From an uncultured Muribaculaceae bacterium (GTDB lineage Bacteria; Bacteroidota; Bacteroidia; Bacteroidales; Muribaculaceae): a DNA stretch of 64,000 nucleotides. Each line of letters begins with the position of its first letter. The stretch's first letter is position 1. This document shows, piece by piece, positions 37,384-46,701 of this stretch. The notes under the pieces were generated by a model. The model did not search any database, was not told where the DNA came from, and saw only the letters and a list, made by a program, of their open reading frames with translations. The translations under genes and the position numbers were made by a program. The stretch is taken from assembly GCA_910587915.1 (NCBI GenBank), contig CAJUOB010000007.1:42069-106068 (forward strand), written 5' to 3'.

Positions 37384-37623
37384 ATGTTCAGCAATAGAGT
37401 AAAACGCAATATCTGGCTCACTCTTGCTATCTTATCCCTGATGGCAGTGGCAGATAGGATTATCGGAGTGGCCGATGGCACTTCAGAGTGGTGGCATCTT
37501 GCATCTACTGCGGTTACCACGGCTTTGTGCTTCAAATTCTATCTGTGTTACCGGCGCCAGGTGAAGAATGGCAATCTATTTGGAAAAGTCGACCCTCTGA
37601 AAAAAGTTGACCTTCTGAAGTAG
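37384..37623 (+). CDS. Small membrane protein, unknown function
   Basis: 79 residues with two hydrophobic segments (IWLTLAILSLMAVAD and WHLASTAVTTALCFKFYLCY) and a basic C-terminal tail with a short internal repeat (KVDPLK / KVDLLK). Not recognised. It lies 57 bp after murF-alr and shares the terminator with the convergent mutase gene. It is probably an inner-membrane protein; the start could be internal. Confidence 0.55.
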   Translation: MFSNRVKRNIWLTLAILSLMAVADRIIGVADGTSEWWHLASTAVTTALCFKFYLCYRRQVKNGNLFGKVDPLKKVDLLK

Positions 37624-37653
37624 GATTCCCGACCCTACATTTAGCATAAATAC

Positions 37654-37699
37654 AAAAAGACTCCGCAGACAAGCAATCGCCGATCTGCGGAGTCTTTTA
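37654..37699. terminator. Bidirectional terminator between small membrane protein and mutase genes
   Basis: An AAAAAGACTCCGCAGA / TCTGCGGAGTCTTTT stem has A/T runs on both sides, so it can stop the two convergent transcripts. Confidence 0.9.
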
Positions 37700-37714
37700 T
37701 TGTAAGGATGGAAA

Positions 37715-39463
37715 TTAGATTCCGAGTTCTTTCTTTATGCGGCCGATTTTAGCAGCGGCGTCGGCATTGCAGCGTGCGTAGTCGGCTTCATTGGCCATGG
37801 TGTCGTGTACTTCGATGTAGAACTTGATCTTAGGTTCTGTTCCGGAAGGACGGATAGATACCTTTGTGCCGTCTTCGGTGAAGTACTGGAGTACATTGGA
37901 TGTGGTGGGGAAATCCATGAGAGATACATTGCCGGTAGCAACTTCGATGCAGCGCAGGTCGGAGTAGTCCTTGATGTATTTAAGCTTCGAGCCGTCGATA
38001 GCCTGAGGCGGGTTGGCGCGGAAGTTGACCATCATCTGCTGGATTTCGTCAGCACCTGTCTTGCCGGGACGTACCACAGAAATTCCTTCTTCGTGGCTGT
38101 AGCCATTCTTGAGGTAGATTTCCTGGAGCATCTGGTTGAAGTCCATGCCACGGTCCTTGGCCCATGCACAGATTTCGGCCATAAGGGAGATTGCCGAAAC
38201 AGAGTCCTTGTCGCGGCAGAAATCTTCGGCCAGGAATCCATAGGATTCTTCGCCGCCACCGAGATAGCGATCCTTGGTTTCGAGTTCGCGGATAACGGCT
38301 GCAATCCATTTGAAACCGGTGTAGCAGTCGTACATCTTTATGTTGTTGTTGTCGGCGATAGCTTTGATAGTCTCGGTGGTGACAATAGTCTTAACTACAT
38401 ATTCATTGCCCTGCAGACGGCCAAGTTCGCGGTTACGGAGCATGATGTAGTTCAGAAGAATCATCACAATCTGGTTGCCGTTGATAAGCTGGTATTCGCC
38501 GTCGTTGTCGCGGATAACACAGCCGATACGGTCGGCATCGGGGTCGGAAGCCACCACGAGATCGGCGCCTACTTCCTTAGCCTTGGCGATAGCCATGGCC
38601 ATGGCCGGTGGATTCTCGGGGTTGGGGGAGTCGACAGTGGGGAAATCGCCCGATGGAACGTCCTGCTCGGGTACATGGATGATGTTGGTGAAACCCCATT
38701 TGCGGAGCGACTCGGGAATGAGTTTCACGCCGGTGCCGTGGATAGGTGTATAGACAATCTTGAGGTCGGACTGGCGCTTGATAACTTCGGGATCGAGGCT
38801 AAGGGTGTGTACGGCATCGAGGTACTGCTTGTCGATCTCTTCGCCGATAATCTCGATTTTCGATTTATCGCCCTGGAATTTGATTTCCTTTACGCTCTTG
38901 ATGCTGTTGACGTGATTGATGATGTTCACATCGTGAGGAGCGATGATTTGAGCGCCGTCGGCCCAATAAGCTTTGTAGCCGTTGTATTCCTTGGGGTTGT
39001 GCGAGGCTGTGATATTCACACCGCTCTGGCAACCGAGTTTGCGGATGGCATAGGAAAGTTCGGGAGTAGGACGGAACGAGTCGAAAAGATATACCTTGAT
39101 TCCGTTTGCGGAGAAGATATCGGCAACGATTTCGGCAAATTTGCGAGAATTGTTGCGCACGTCGTGACCTACGGCCACGCTGATTTCATCGCGGTCGGCA
39201 AAAGCTTCTTTCAGATAGTTGGCGAGGCCCTGGGTCGCAGCACCCACGGTATATATGTTCATGCGGTTGCTGCCTGCACCCATTATGCCACGCAGACCGC
39301 CTGTGCCGAATTCGAGGTCCTTGTAGAACGACTCGATTAGATCGGTCTTGTCGTCGGCCTCGAGCATGCGGCGTACTTCGCTTTGGGTTTCGGCGTCGTA
39401 GCCGTCGGTGAGCCATGTCTGGGCTTTGGCTGTCACCTCTTTGATAAGTTCGGTATTTTCCAT
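37715..39463 (-). CDS. Phospho-sugar mutase (phosphoglucomutase/phosphomannomutase)
   Basis: 582 residues. The phosphoserine loop is GVNITASHNPKEYNGYK, the metal loop DPDADRIG, the sugar-binding loop GGEESYGFL and the phosphate-binding loop RPSGTEPKIKFYIEV. Interconverts hexose 1- and 6-phosphates in the cytoplasm; glucose versus mannose cannot be decided. A TTTG-20 bp-TATCTTTG promoter lies at 39503-39534 upstream. Confidence 0.93.
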   Translation of the reverse strand: MENTELIKEVTAKAQTWLTDGYDAETQSEVRRMLEADDKTDLIESFYKDLEFGTGGLRGIMGAGSNRMNIYTVGAATQGLANYLKEAFADRDEISVAVGHDVRNNSRKFAEIVADIFSANGIKVYLFDSFRPTPELSYAIRKLGCQSGVNITASHNPKEYNGYKAYWADGAQIIAPHDVNIINHVNSIKSVKEIKFQGDKSKIEIIGEEIDKQYLDAVHTLSLDPEVIKRQSDLKIVYTPIHGTGVKLIPESLRKWGFTNIIHVPEQDVPSGDFPTVDSPNPENPPAMAMAIAKAKEVGADLVVASDPDADRIGCVIRDNDGEYQLINGNQIVMILLNYIMLRNRELGRLQGNEYVVKTIVTTETIKAIADNNNIKMYDCYTGFKWIAAVIRELETKDRYLGGGEESYGFLAEDFCRDKDSVSAISLMAEICAWAKDRGMDFNQMLQEIYLKNGYSHEEGISVVRPGKTGADEIQQMMVNFRANPPQAIDGSKLKYIKDYSDLRCIEVATGNVSLMDFPTTSNVLQYFTEDGTKVSIRPSGTEPKIKFYIEVHDTMANEADYARCNADAAAKIGRIKKELGI

Positions 39464-39502
39464 TTCAGGTTAGTTATGTAGGAAATTTAGGATGTTATGA
39501 TG

Positions 39503-39534
39503 CAAAGATAACTTTTTGCTGTCAGTTATACAAA
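39503..39534 (-). promoter_or_regulatory. Promoter of the phospho-sugar mutase gene
   Basis: TTTG (39534-39531), a 20-bp spacer and TATCTTTG (39510-39503) match the Bacteroidales housekeeping promoter. The expected start site leaves a leader of roughly 30-35 nt. Confidence 0.7.
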
Positions 39535-39577
39535 AAAACAGCCACTAATGTTTACCCTCAAAGCGAATATAATGCTG

Positions 39578-40810
39578 TTAAAGTACTATGGTGAAGCGTG
39601 TGTGCGGAGCGGTGGTGAGAGTAAGGGTGCCACCTAATCTTGCGATGATGCGCCGCGACAGACTGAGGCCGATTCCGCTGCCGCATTCTTTGGTGGTGTA
39701 GAATGGTGTGAAGATTTCCGACGCTACTGCATCGGGTATATTCTCGCCATTATTGGTGACTGAAATCTCGACCGATTCATCGTGCCGGATTTTGCATTCC
39801 ACATCTACAGTGGTGCATCCGGCCTCCACAGCATTTTTCAATAAATTGACAAGCACCAGATTGAGCATATCGCCATCGGTGTACACCATTGAATCTGGAG
39901 GGAAAATTATGGTGGAGAAATTCACCCTTTCGGAATTGTCGAAGCGCTTGGCCATCGCTACTATGTTTTCAATGAATGGCTTGAGGTAGAATACCTGCGG
40001 TTTTGGCTCGGGCAGCACCGAGAATTTCCGGAAATTCTTTACAAAAGTCATCAGCGAGCGGCTGCTCGATACGATGACACCGATCTGTCGCTTCAAATCT
40101 TCCTTGTCGGTTTGGCTGCCGTTATCTTCGTCTTGCCCGATTGTCTCGGCGATGGAGTTGATCGGTGTGAGCGAATTCATTATTTCATGGGTAAGTACAC
40201 GGGTGAGTTTCTCGAGCGATTCAATTTCGGCGCGTTGTAGATCCTGGCTTATATCATTGATGGTGTATATGGTAACGGTTTCACCTCTCAGTGATGCTGT
40301 GGTTTTCGATACGGACAAGCGTGAGATATCATCGGGCAGTTGCCTGATGTGGGTGAGAACCGGAATGGATAGCAGTGCTAATGATACTTTATTGGCAAAA
40401 AGAACATGACCATCCGGGTTGGCAACGATAATACCGGTGTCGACAAGATTGATGATTTTGCTTAGGAAGCTTTCGTGCTCGCGTGCATCGGCACTTAGTT
40501 TTTCGATATGGTCGACCAGCATATTTAGCGACCGGTTTATGTTCTGCTCATATTTGGAAGTCCCTGAGGTGGAAAATTTGTATGAGAAGTCGCCGTTCAT
40601 GGCGGCGTGGATGATATAGTCGATCCGCTGGTTCAGTATCTTGATGTTGCGCAGCACGCGCGCTCCCGCTGCAATCGACAGCAGTAGCAATGCCATCGCC
40701 ACCCATATGTTTCCCTTTATGCAGGCCATGCATGCGGCAGCCCCCAGCACTATCGATAGACTTAACCATAGTGCCGGGCTGTGAATGGCTGTTTTCACCC
40801 ACCTACGCAT
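39578..40810 (-). CDS. Sensor histidine kinase (NtrB-like partner of the sigma-54 activator)
   Basis: 410 residues. Two N-terminal membrane helices (WLSLSIVLGAAACMACI, IWVAMALLLLSIAAG) have almost no periplasmic loop. A PAS-like linker is followed by HisKA with phospho-acceptor His in LTRVLTHEIMNSLTPINSI and HATPase_c ending GSGIGLSLSRRIIARLGGTL. The short external part suggests it senses the membrane or cytoplasm. It starts 3 bp after the response-regulator stop and probably phosphorylates it. Confidence 0.92.
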   Translation of the reverse strand: MRRWVKTAIHSPALWLSLSIVLGAAACMACIKGNIWVAMALLLLSIAAGARVLRNIKILNQRIDYIIHAAMNGDFSYKFSTSGTSKYEQNINRSLNMLVDHIEKLSADAREHESFLSKIINLVDTGIIVANPDGHVLFANKVSLALLSIPVLTHIRQLPDDISRLSVSKTTASLRGETVTIYTINDISQDLQRAEIESLEKLTRVLTHEIMNSLTPINSIAETIGQDEDNGSQTDKEDLKRQIGVIVSSSRSLMTFVKNFRKFSVLPEPKPQVFYLKPFIENIVAMAKRFDNSERVNFSTIIFPPDSMVYTDGDMLNLVLVNLLKNAVEAGCTTVDVECKIRHDESVEISVTNNGENIPDAVASEIFTPFYTTKECGSGIGLSLSRRIIARLGGTLTLTTAPHTRFTIVL

Positions 40811-40813
40811 ACA

Positions 40814-42121
40814 TTATAATCCGTATTTCTTGATTTTATTATAGAGGGTCTGACGTGTGATTCCAAGTTGACGCGCCACTTCGGCAATGTTTCCCGAGCA
40901 TTGCTTTATGGCAGCAGCTATGGCCTGGCGTTCCATATCTTCGAGGGTCCCCGATGGTTGGGCCACTGCAATATCGTCGTAAAGGTCGAAGTTTTTCCCC
41001 ACAAGTCGTTCTCCGTCGTTCAATATCAGGGCTTTTTCGATCACGTGCTCGAGCTGGCGTATGTTGCCAGGCCATTGGCGCGATTGCAGCCTATAGATTG
41101 CTTCATCGCTTATCTGTGGTTTAGGTTTGCCATATATGCGTGCATATTTATCGAGAAAAAGGTCGATGAAAGCCGGGATATCTTCCTGGCGGTCGCGCAG
41201 CGGTGGAAGCTGGAGATGAACAGTATTTATGCGGTAGAAGAGATCCTGCCGGAATTCGCTTTGGGCAACCATCCGTGGTATGTCGCGGTTGGTGGCGCAT
41301 ACAAGGCGTATATCGATGGGCTGTGGAGCGTTGCATCCAACACGGGTAACCTGCCGCTGTTGTAGCACTGTCAGCAATTTGGCCTGAAGATGGTAGGGTA
41401 GATTGGCTATTTCATCGAGAAACAGAGTGCCGCCATGTGCCGTTTCGAATTTTCCCGGGCGGTCGGTGCGTGCATCGGTAAAGGCACCTTTCACGTGCCC
41501 GAAGAGCTCGCTTTCAAAGAGCGATTCGATCACGGCGCCCATGTCGACAATCTCGATGGGACCGCTGCTCCGATGCGACAACCTGTGAATCTCCCGTGCC
41601 AGAAGGTCTTTACCGGTGCCATTCTCTCCTGTTATGAGTATATTGGCGTCGGTAGCCGCAACCCTTTCCACGACAGAACGCAACGAAGCCATAGCCTCGG
41701 ATTCACCCCATAGCATGTGTGGAGAGCCTGAGGATTTCTGGGGTTTCTCTTTCCGGAAAGCTTTTTTGATGACTGAAATAAGGGCTTCGTTCTCAAAAGG
41801 CTTCACTACGAAGTCGACGGCGCCAAGTTTCATGCCTTCGACAGCCAGTGCAACATCGGCATAGGCTGTGAAGAGTACTACAGCCGTGGCGGGGCTAATC
41901 CGACGTATTTCCTTGAGCCAGTATAGCCCTTCGTTCCCGGTATTGACGGTGGCGCGGAAATTCATGTCGAGCAATACTACCTGTGGCCGGTGTCTGCGTA
42001 GCAATTCCGGAATAGAATCGGGGGTGGACGAGGTTATAACCTCGTCCACATCCCTTTTCATGAGTATTTTTATTGTCGAAAGGATATCTTTGTTGTCGTC
42101 AACTACAAGGAGTGTCTTCAT
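40814..42121 (-). CDS. Sigma-54-dependent response regulator (NtrC family)
   Basis: 435 residues from the ATG at 42121. A TTG at 42127 would lie upstream of the expected transcript start of the TAACTTTG box at 42129-42136. Receiver with D52 (VVLLDMNF), AAA+ domain with Walker A GENGTGKDLLA, sigma-54 contact loop GAFTDA (canonical GAFTGA), and GGTLFLDEIANLP. A Fis-type HTH ends the protein (NIAEVARQLGITRQTLYNKIKK). Likely activates the export operon beside it, whose first gene has a sigma-54 promoter. Confidence 0.95.
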   Translation of the reverse strand: MKTLLVVDDNKDILSTIKILMKRDVDEVITSSTPDSIPELLRRHRPQVVLLDMNFRATVNTGNEGLYWLKEIRRISPATAVVLFTAYADVALAVEGMKLGAVDFVVKPFENEALISVIKKAFRKEKPQKSSGSPHMLWGESEAMASLRSVVERVAATDANILITGENGTGKDLLAREIHRLSHRSSGPIEIVDMGAVIESLFESELFGHVKGAFTDARTDRPGKFETAHGGTLFLDEIANLPYHLQAKLLTVLQQRQVTRVGCNAPQPIDIRLVCATNRDIPRMVAQSEFRQDLFYRINTVHLQLPPLRDRQEDIPAFIDLFLDKYARIYGKPKPQISDEAIYRLQSRQWPGNIRQLEHVIEKALILNDGERLVGKNFDLYDDIAVAQPSGTLEDMERQAIAAAIKQCSGNIAEVARQLGITRQTLYNKIKKYGL

Positions 42122-42154
42122 ACGCAAACAAAGTTAATATTTTTTCGCGAATTA

Positions 42155-42366
42155 GAGGTTGTTTAATAATATAAATTAACGCGTGGGCGGCTAATCTATG
42201 AGTGATTTTTGCGTAACGATGAGGGAGTGTGGCAGTTGCCACATGACCGAAGAGTGACGCGGAAAGCGCCAAAGAGTAGCCGAGGCGATGGTATTCTTCA
42301 CCTGCATCGTGAAATACACTCCAAAACATGGAACCCACACGTTAACTTATATTATTAAACAACCTC
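42155..42366. mobile_element. MITE-like element, 212 bp, with 33-bp terminal inverted repeats
   Basis: The left end (42155-42187, GAGGTTGTTTAATAATATAA...) and right end (42334-42366) are inverted copies with about 3 mismatches. A direct TTA flanks both sides (42152-42154, 42367-42369), looking like a 3-bp target duplication. No transposase frame fits inside. The right-hand TTA is the reverse complement of the stop codon of the ABC ATPase gene, so insertion occurred exactly at the gene end. TTA target sites are known for some IS5-family groups; the family is inference. Confidence 0.7.
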
Positions 42367-43041
42367 TTATAGGTTGATTTTATCGACGATTTTACCGTCG
42401 AAGAGATTTATAACCCGGTGGGTATATGAGGCATCGTGGCGGGAGTGTGTCACCATCACGATTGTGGTGCCTTCGCGGTTGAGTTCGGTGAGAAGATTCA
42501 TCACTTCCAGGCCATTCTGGGAGTCGAGGTTACCGGTGGGTTCGTCGGCAAGGATCAGTTCGGGTCTGGCCACTACGGCGCGGGCGATGGCGGCACGCTG
42601 TTGCTGACCACCCGACAGCTGCTGCGGATAGTGCTTGGCGCGGTGCGATATTCCCATACGCTCGAGTGCTGCAGCGACTTTCTGCTTGCGTTCGGCTGCG
42701 CTTATATTGAGGTATTTCAACGGTAATTCCACATTGTCTTCGATGCTCAGTTCGTCGATAAGGTTGAAGTTCTGGAACACAAATCCGATCTTTCCCTTGC
42801 GAAGCCCGGTGCGATTCTTCTCCTTGAGATCGCTCACATTGGTGCCGTCGAGCAGATAGGTGCCTTCTGTGGGGTTGTCGAGCAGTCCGAGGATGTTTAG
42901 AAGAGTGGATTTTCCACAGCCCGACGGACCCATGATGGCTACAAACTCGCCTTTTTCGACAGTGAGCGACACGTTGCGGAGCGCCAGGGTCTCCACTTCT
43001 TCGGTGCGGAATGATTTGCTGAGGTTTTCTATCTTTATCAT
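42367..43041 (-). CDS. ABC transporter ATP-binding protein (MacB/LolD type)
   Basis: 224 residues. Walker A GPSGCGKSTLLNILG, Q-loop FVFQNFNLIDELS, signature LSGGQQQRAAIARA, Walker B LILADEPTGNLD and H-loop MVTHSRHDA. It powers the FtsX-like permease encoded 36 bp upstream. Fourth gene of the tolC-adaptor-permease-ATPase export operon. Confidence 0.95.
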   Translation of the reverse strand: MIKIENLSKSFRTEEVETLALRNVSLTVEKGEFVAIMGPSGCGKSTLLNILGLLDNPTEGTYLLDGTNVSDLKEKNRTGLRKGKIGFVFQNFNLIDELSIEDNVELPLKYLNISAAERKQKVAAALERMGISHRAKHYPQQLSGGQQQRAAIARAVVARPELILADEPTGNLDSQNGLEVMNLLTELNREGTTIVMVTHSRHDASYTHRVINLFDGKIVDKINL

Positions 43042-43077
43042 GATTTTAATTTTTTTCTTGGATTATTAAACGACCAC

Positions 43078-45423
43078 TTAGTTTTGATACAGTGCTTTTA
43101 TCGGATTCTCATTGGCTGCGCGTCGGCTCTGCAGGTATACCGACAGAACACTCACTGCCATGCAGACGGCGCCGGAAACTGCATATATCCACCAATGGAG
43201 CGATATCCGGTAGCTATAGTCCATGAGCCATGAATGCATCAGGTAGTAGATGAGTGGCACGGCGATGACAAATGCTATCAGCACATAGGAGAGGAACGAG
43301 AGCACAAGCGTACGCAGCATCTCCGAACTGTCGCAGCCAAGTACTTTCTTCACGGCAATTTCGCGACGGCGTTGCTGCACGAAGTAAGTGCTCATAGCCA
43401 CGAGTCCGAGCATGGAGATGATGATGGCTATTGCTGCAAAAATGGCTATTATGGTGGCAAGATTGCTCTGGGGCCGGAAACGTTCTCGTTTCATCTGGTT
43501 GATATATGGAAGTGAATCGGAGTAGTCGAACTGGTATATTTCCTTGAATATTTCTTTCACGCGATTGAAAGTCTCCGCTTCATCGCCATTGACCTTTACG
43601 AGGATTCCCCATGGCCAGAAATTGTCGATGTTGCTTATTTCTACAATGAGAGGATGCTGTTCGTCGAGGATTGTACGGATATGGAAATCTTTAATAATGC
43701 CGGATATGGGCTGTTTATCACCGTAAAATTCGTAGTATTCGGCGTCTTCCGATAGGCCAAGTTCATTCAGGGCCTGATGATTGATATAATATTTAGTCGC
43801 ATCTGAGGTGTGGTTGTCGCGCTCGAGTTCCAATCCGAGAATTTTCATGAAATTCTCATCGCCGATAAATTTCTGGAAAGAAATGGTACGGTTATCGAAT
43901 ATCATGGTGTTATTGTTGCCTCCCTGCAGAGGATGTCCGCAAGAGAAACTGACAGCTTCCACGCCAGGTAGTTTAGCGACACGGTCGGCCAGTAATTGGA
44001 TTTTTTCTTTGTCTCCGTTGTTGTTGATGCACATTATATGGTCGCTTTCATATCCTAATGGGGCATCGATGAGATGGTTGATCTGCAGGAACATGGTCAT
44101 GGCGGCCGCAATCATGGTGATGGTTATCACGTTCTGTACGACTATGAATATCTTACTGAATACCATCTTGGTGCGGCGGCGGAAAGTGCCTCGTACCACG
44201 TCGATAGGTTTCGTTGAAGAAATCAGAACAGCAGGAATTATTCCGGCCATCAAGCCCATGAGCAGTATGATACCTGCCAAGATTGCTATGGTTGCCGGAG
44301 TGATGCAATTGCGCACCGATATACTTGTGCTCAGTAGATTCTCGGCATAGGGCAGTGCAAGGTGGGCAAATCCGGCGCCTATGACGAATGAGACAATGCA
44401 TAGCAATGTGCTTTCGCCGATAAGCTTTGCGATTATCCCGGCCCGGCTTCCACCTAAAAGTCGTCGGGTGGCCATTTCTTTTGCCCGGTAGCCCGACAGA
44501 GCTACGGTGAGGTTTATATAATTCATAAGGGCGAATAGCAGAATGACAAGTCCGGTGATGAAAAGCAGCTTTACCATCTTGCCGTCGCCGCGTGCGAGCG
44601 TTTGTTCGTTTGCATAGCCGGAGAAATAGTGCTCCGTGAATGGAATCATTTTAAGTTTCAACTCCTGGTCGGGCATAGATAGAAGCCAGTAGAAGTCTTT
44701 GGCGAAGTCGTTGTATTGCTGTTCTTTAGCCGATAGGTCGTATCCCTCTTTTGCCAGTAGAATTACTTCTGCGCCGAGGGCATTGCCCATATTTTCATTA
44801 TACAGAGAGGGATTCATGTGTTTGATATTCTCAAACGGTATGAGCATATCGATCGGTTTGCTTCGGTCCTGGGCACGTAGAGAAGTGTTGGTCAGTGGCG
44901 CCATGATGCCTCCGACGATAACCGGATCTTCGTTTATATTGAACACCAAAGTCTTTCCCATGGGGTCTTCATCGCCCCAGATGCGTCGGCCATAGTCTTC
45001 GGTAATCACAACCGAGCCCGGAGATGCCAGCACAGTGTTTTTATTGCCGCGCAATAGCTCGAAGTCGAAGATATTGAAGAATGCGGAGTCGACAAACACG
45101 GCCTCGGTAACGACCGGTTCTCCATCCATTTTTTCTAATGTACGGCTGTTGGCAACCAATGCCGTTCCGCTTTCGATCTCCGGGAACTGGTCCATCAATT
45201 TACGGATCATGCGCCAGTGGCTGCCGGTGGTTATTTGGTCGCCACCCCAATCGATACCAATCACATACATGCGGTCGGCCTTGGTATGCTGTGTGTCGAG
45301 GTGGGTCTCTTGCCATGTATAGGCACCGATGATGATGATAAACATCATGCTAAGTGCAAGACCCAGTACATCGATGATGGTGTAGGCCTTATTGCGCCTT
45401 AAGAATTTAAAATAGGATTTCAT
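43078..45423 (-). CDS. MacB-type ABC transporter permease (FtsX domain)
   Basis: 781 residues. An N-terminal helix and a MacB periplasmic core are followed by three membrane helices near 280-400 (GKMVKLLFITGLVILLFALMNYINLT). A second periplasmic domain and a C-terminal FtsX helix set follow (IAIIISMLGLVAMSTYFVQQRRREIAVKKVLG). This duplicated architecture is common for Bacteroidota permeases and uses mechanotransmission to drive substrate from periplasm through a TolC channel. The substrate (drug, peptide or lipoprotein) is unknown. Confidence 0.9.
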   Translation of the reverse strand: MKSYFKFLRRNKAYTIIDVLGLALSMMFIIIIGAYTWQETHLDTQHTKADRMYVIGIDWGGDQITTGSHWRMIRKLMDQFPEIESGTALVANSRTLEKMDGEPVVTEAVFVDSAFFNIFDFELLRGNKNTVLASPGSVVITEDYGRRIWGDEDPMGKTLVFNINEDPVIVGGIMAPLTNTSLRAQDRSKPIDMLIPFENIKHMNPSLYNENMGNALGAEVILLAKEGYDLSAKEQQYNDFAKDFYWLLSMPDQELKLKMIPFTEHYFSGYANEQTLARGDGKMVKLLFITGLVILLFALMNYINLTVALSGYRAKEMATRRLLGGSRAGIIAKLIGESTLLCIVSFVIGAGFAHLALPYAENLLSTSISVRNCITPATIAILAGIILLMGLMAGIIPAVLISSTKPIDVVRGTFRRRTKMVFSKIFIVVQNVITITMIAAAMTMFLQINHLIDAPLGYESDHIMCINNNGDKEKIQLLADRVAKLPGVEAVSFSCGHPLQGGNNNTMIFDNRTISFQKFIGDENFMKILGLELERDNHTSDATKYYINHQALNELGLSEDAEYYEFYGDKQPISGIIKDFHIRTILDEQHPLIVEISNIDNFWPWGILVKVNGDEAETFNRVKEIFKEIYQFDYSDSLPYINQMKRERFRPQSNLATIIAIFAAIAIIISMLGLVAMSTYFVQQRRREIAVKKVLGCDSSEMLRTLVLSFLSYVLIAFVIAVPLIYYLMHSWLMDYSYRISLHWWIYAVSGAVCMAVSVLSVYLQSRRAANENPIKALYQN

Positions 45424-45441
45424 ATTGTGATTGTTGATTTA

Positions 45442-46701
45442 TCAGTCGATTGTAAGTGTTTTCGCATCGCCGTAGGATTCGTAGCCGTTCACGATCACGC
45501 GTTCACCCGGTTCAAGTCCTTCGAGTACCTCGTAGTACTTCGGATTCTGACGTCCGAGGCGTATGTTGCGTCGGTAGGCTTTCTTGCCGTCTTTATCGAC
45601 CACATAGATCCACTTGCCGCCTGTCTGCGAGAAGAACGAGCCGCGTGGTATGATGACCGATTCGGTGGGCTGTCCTAGTTGAAGATTCATGTAGTAGGTC
45701 TGTCCGGTGCGGATGTTGTCGGGGTATTCTCCGGTGAAAACAAACTCCACCCGGAATTTATTTTCGCGGACTTCGGGGTATACTTTCCGCACCCGCAAGC
45801 CGTAGAGCTTTCCGGCACGCTCGAAGGAGGCGTCCAGTCCGGCCATCACACGGTCGATATAGTGCTCATCGATAGAGCCTTCTACCTTATAGTTGCTGAG
45901 GTCGTTGATCTGGCCGATTTTCTGACCGGATGTGATGTTCTGTCCGAGTTCGACATCGAGAAGACCGAGCTCTCCATCGATTGCGCTCACCACATTGAGG
46001 TGCTCTTTGCGTTCGCGGATGAGCACCACATTGCGCTGCATATTTGCCAGATTGTCTTCCATCTGGTCGACCTGCGACATGCGGAATATACTGTCCTGAC
46101 TTAGACGTTGGTTTATGAGTGTCTGGCGTCGCACTGCGAGTTCATAGTCTTCCTTGCTCTGGATGTAGTCCTCGCGTGGAGTGAGTTTCTGTTCGTGCAG
46201 TCGTTTCTGCTGCTCGTGTGCGCGCTGTTTGCGTATTACCTCAAGGTCGAGCTGTGCTTGTTCGGTCCGGTTGTTCAGACGGTCCTGCTCCATGCTTATC
46301 TGTGTGTTTCGCAGTATGTTCTGTTTTTCGGCAAGCTCGGCTTCGGCATTCAGAATCTGGAGGTCGAGGTTGCTGTTGCTCAGACGGATTATCACATCGC
46401 CTTTTTTCACTTTCGAGCCTTCTTCTTTTACAATTTCTCTCACGATACCTCCCTCTTCGGGGCTTATCTGGACTGTTCGTATTGGCATCACGCGGCCATC
46501 GACCCTCACATAGTCGTCGAATAAATCCTTTTGAACATCGGCAATTTGCAATCCGGTGCTGTCGACTTTATATGTCGCCGACATATCGCTGGTCGAGAGC
46601 CAGATTACTATCCATAGCAACAGAGCACCGGCTCCCATATATGCCCAATACCGTGGCTTGATTCCTCTCAATCCTTTTTTCTTTTCTATTTTGACATCCA
46701 T
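45442..46701 (-). CDS. Periplasmic adaptor (membrane fusion protein, HlyD/MacA family)
   Basis: 419 residues. One N-terminal membrane helix (YMGAGALLLWIVIWLST), a biotinyl-lipoyl-like half (EGGIVREIVKEEGSKVKKGDV), a long coiled-coil hairpin (about 110-240), the second lipoyl half, and a beta-barrel domain with the terminal GERVIVNGYESYG. It bridges the ABC permease and the TolC channel. The gene starts 16 bp inside the 3' end of the tolC-like gene. Confidence 0.92.
   Translation of the reverse strand: MDVKIEKKKGLRGIKPRYWAYMGAGALLLWIVIWLSTSDMSATYKVDSTGLQIADVQKDLFDDYVRVDGRVMPIRTVQISPEEGGIVREIVKEEGSKVKKGDVIIRLSNSNLDLQILNAEAELAEKQNILRNTQISMEQDRLNNRTEQAQLDLEVIRKQRAHEQQKRLHEQKLTPREDYIQSKEDYELAVRRQTLINQRLSQDSIFRMSQVDQMEDNLANMQRNVVLIRERKEHLNVVSAIDGELGLLDVELGQNITSGQKIGQINDLSNYKVEGSIDEHYIDRVMAGLDASFERAGKLYGLRVRKVYPEVRENKFRVEFVFTGEYPDNIRTGQTYYMNLQLGQPTESVIIPRGSFFSQTGGKWIYVVDKDGKKAYRRNIRLGRQNPKYYEVLEGLEPGERVIVNGYESYGDAKTLTID

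Noticed and set aside
37805..39340. 511-codon frame antisense to the phospho-sugar mutase
   Set aside because: Fully overlaps a well-identified enzyme in the opposite strand; composition and lack of any family signature mark it as a shadow.
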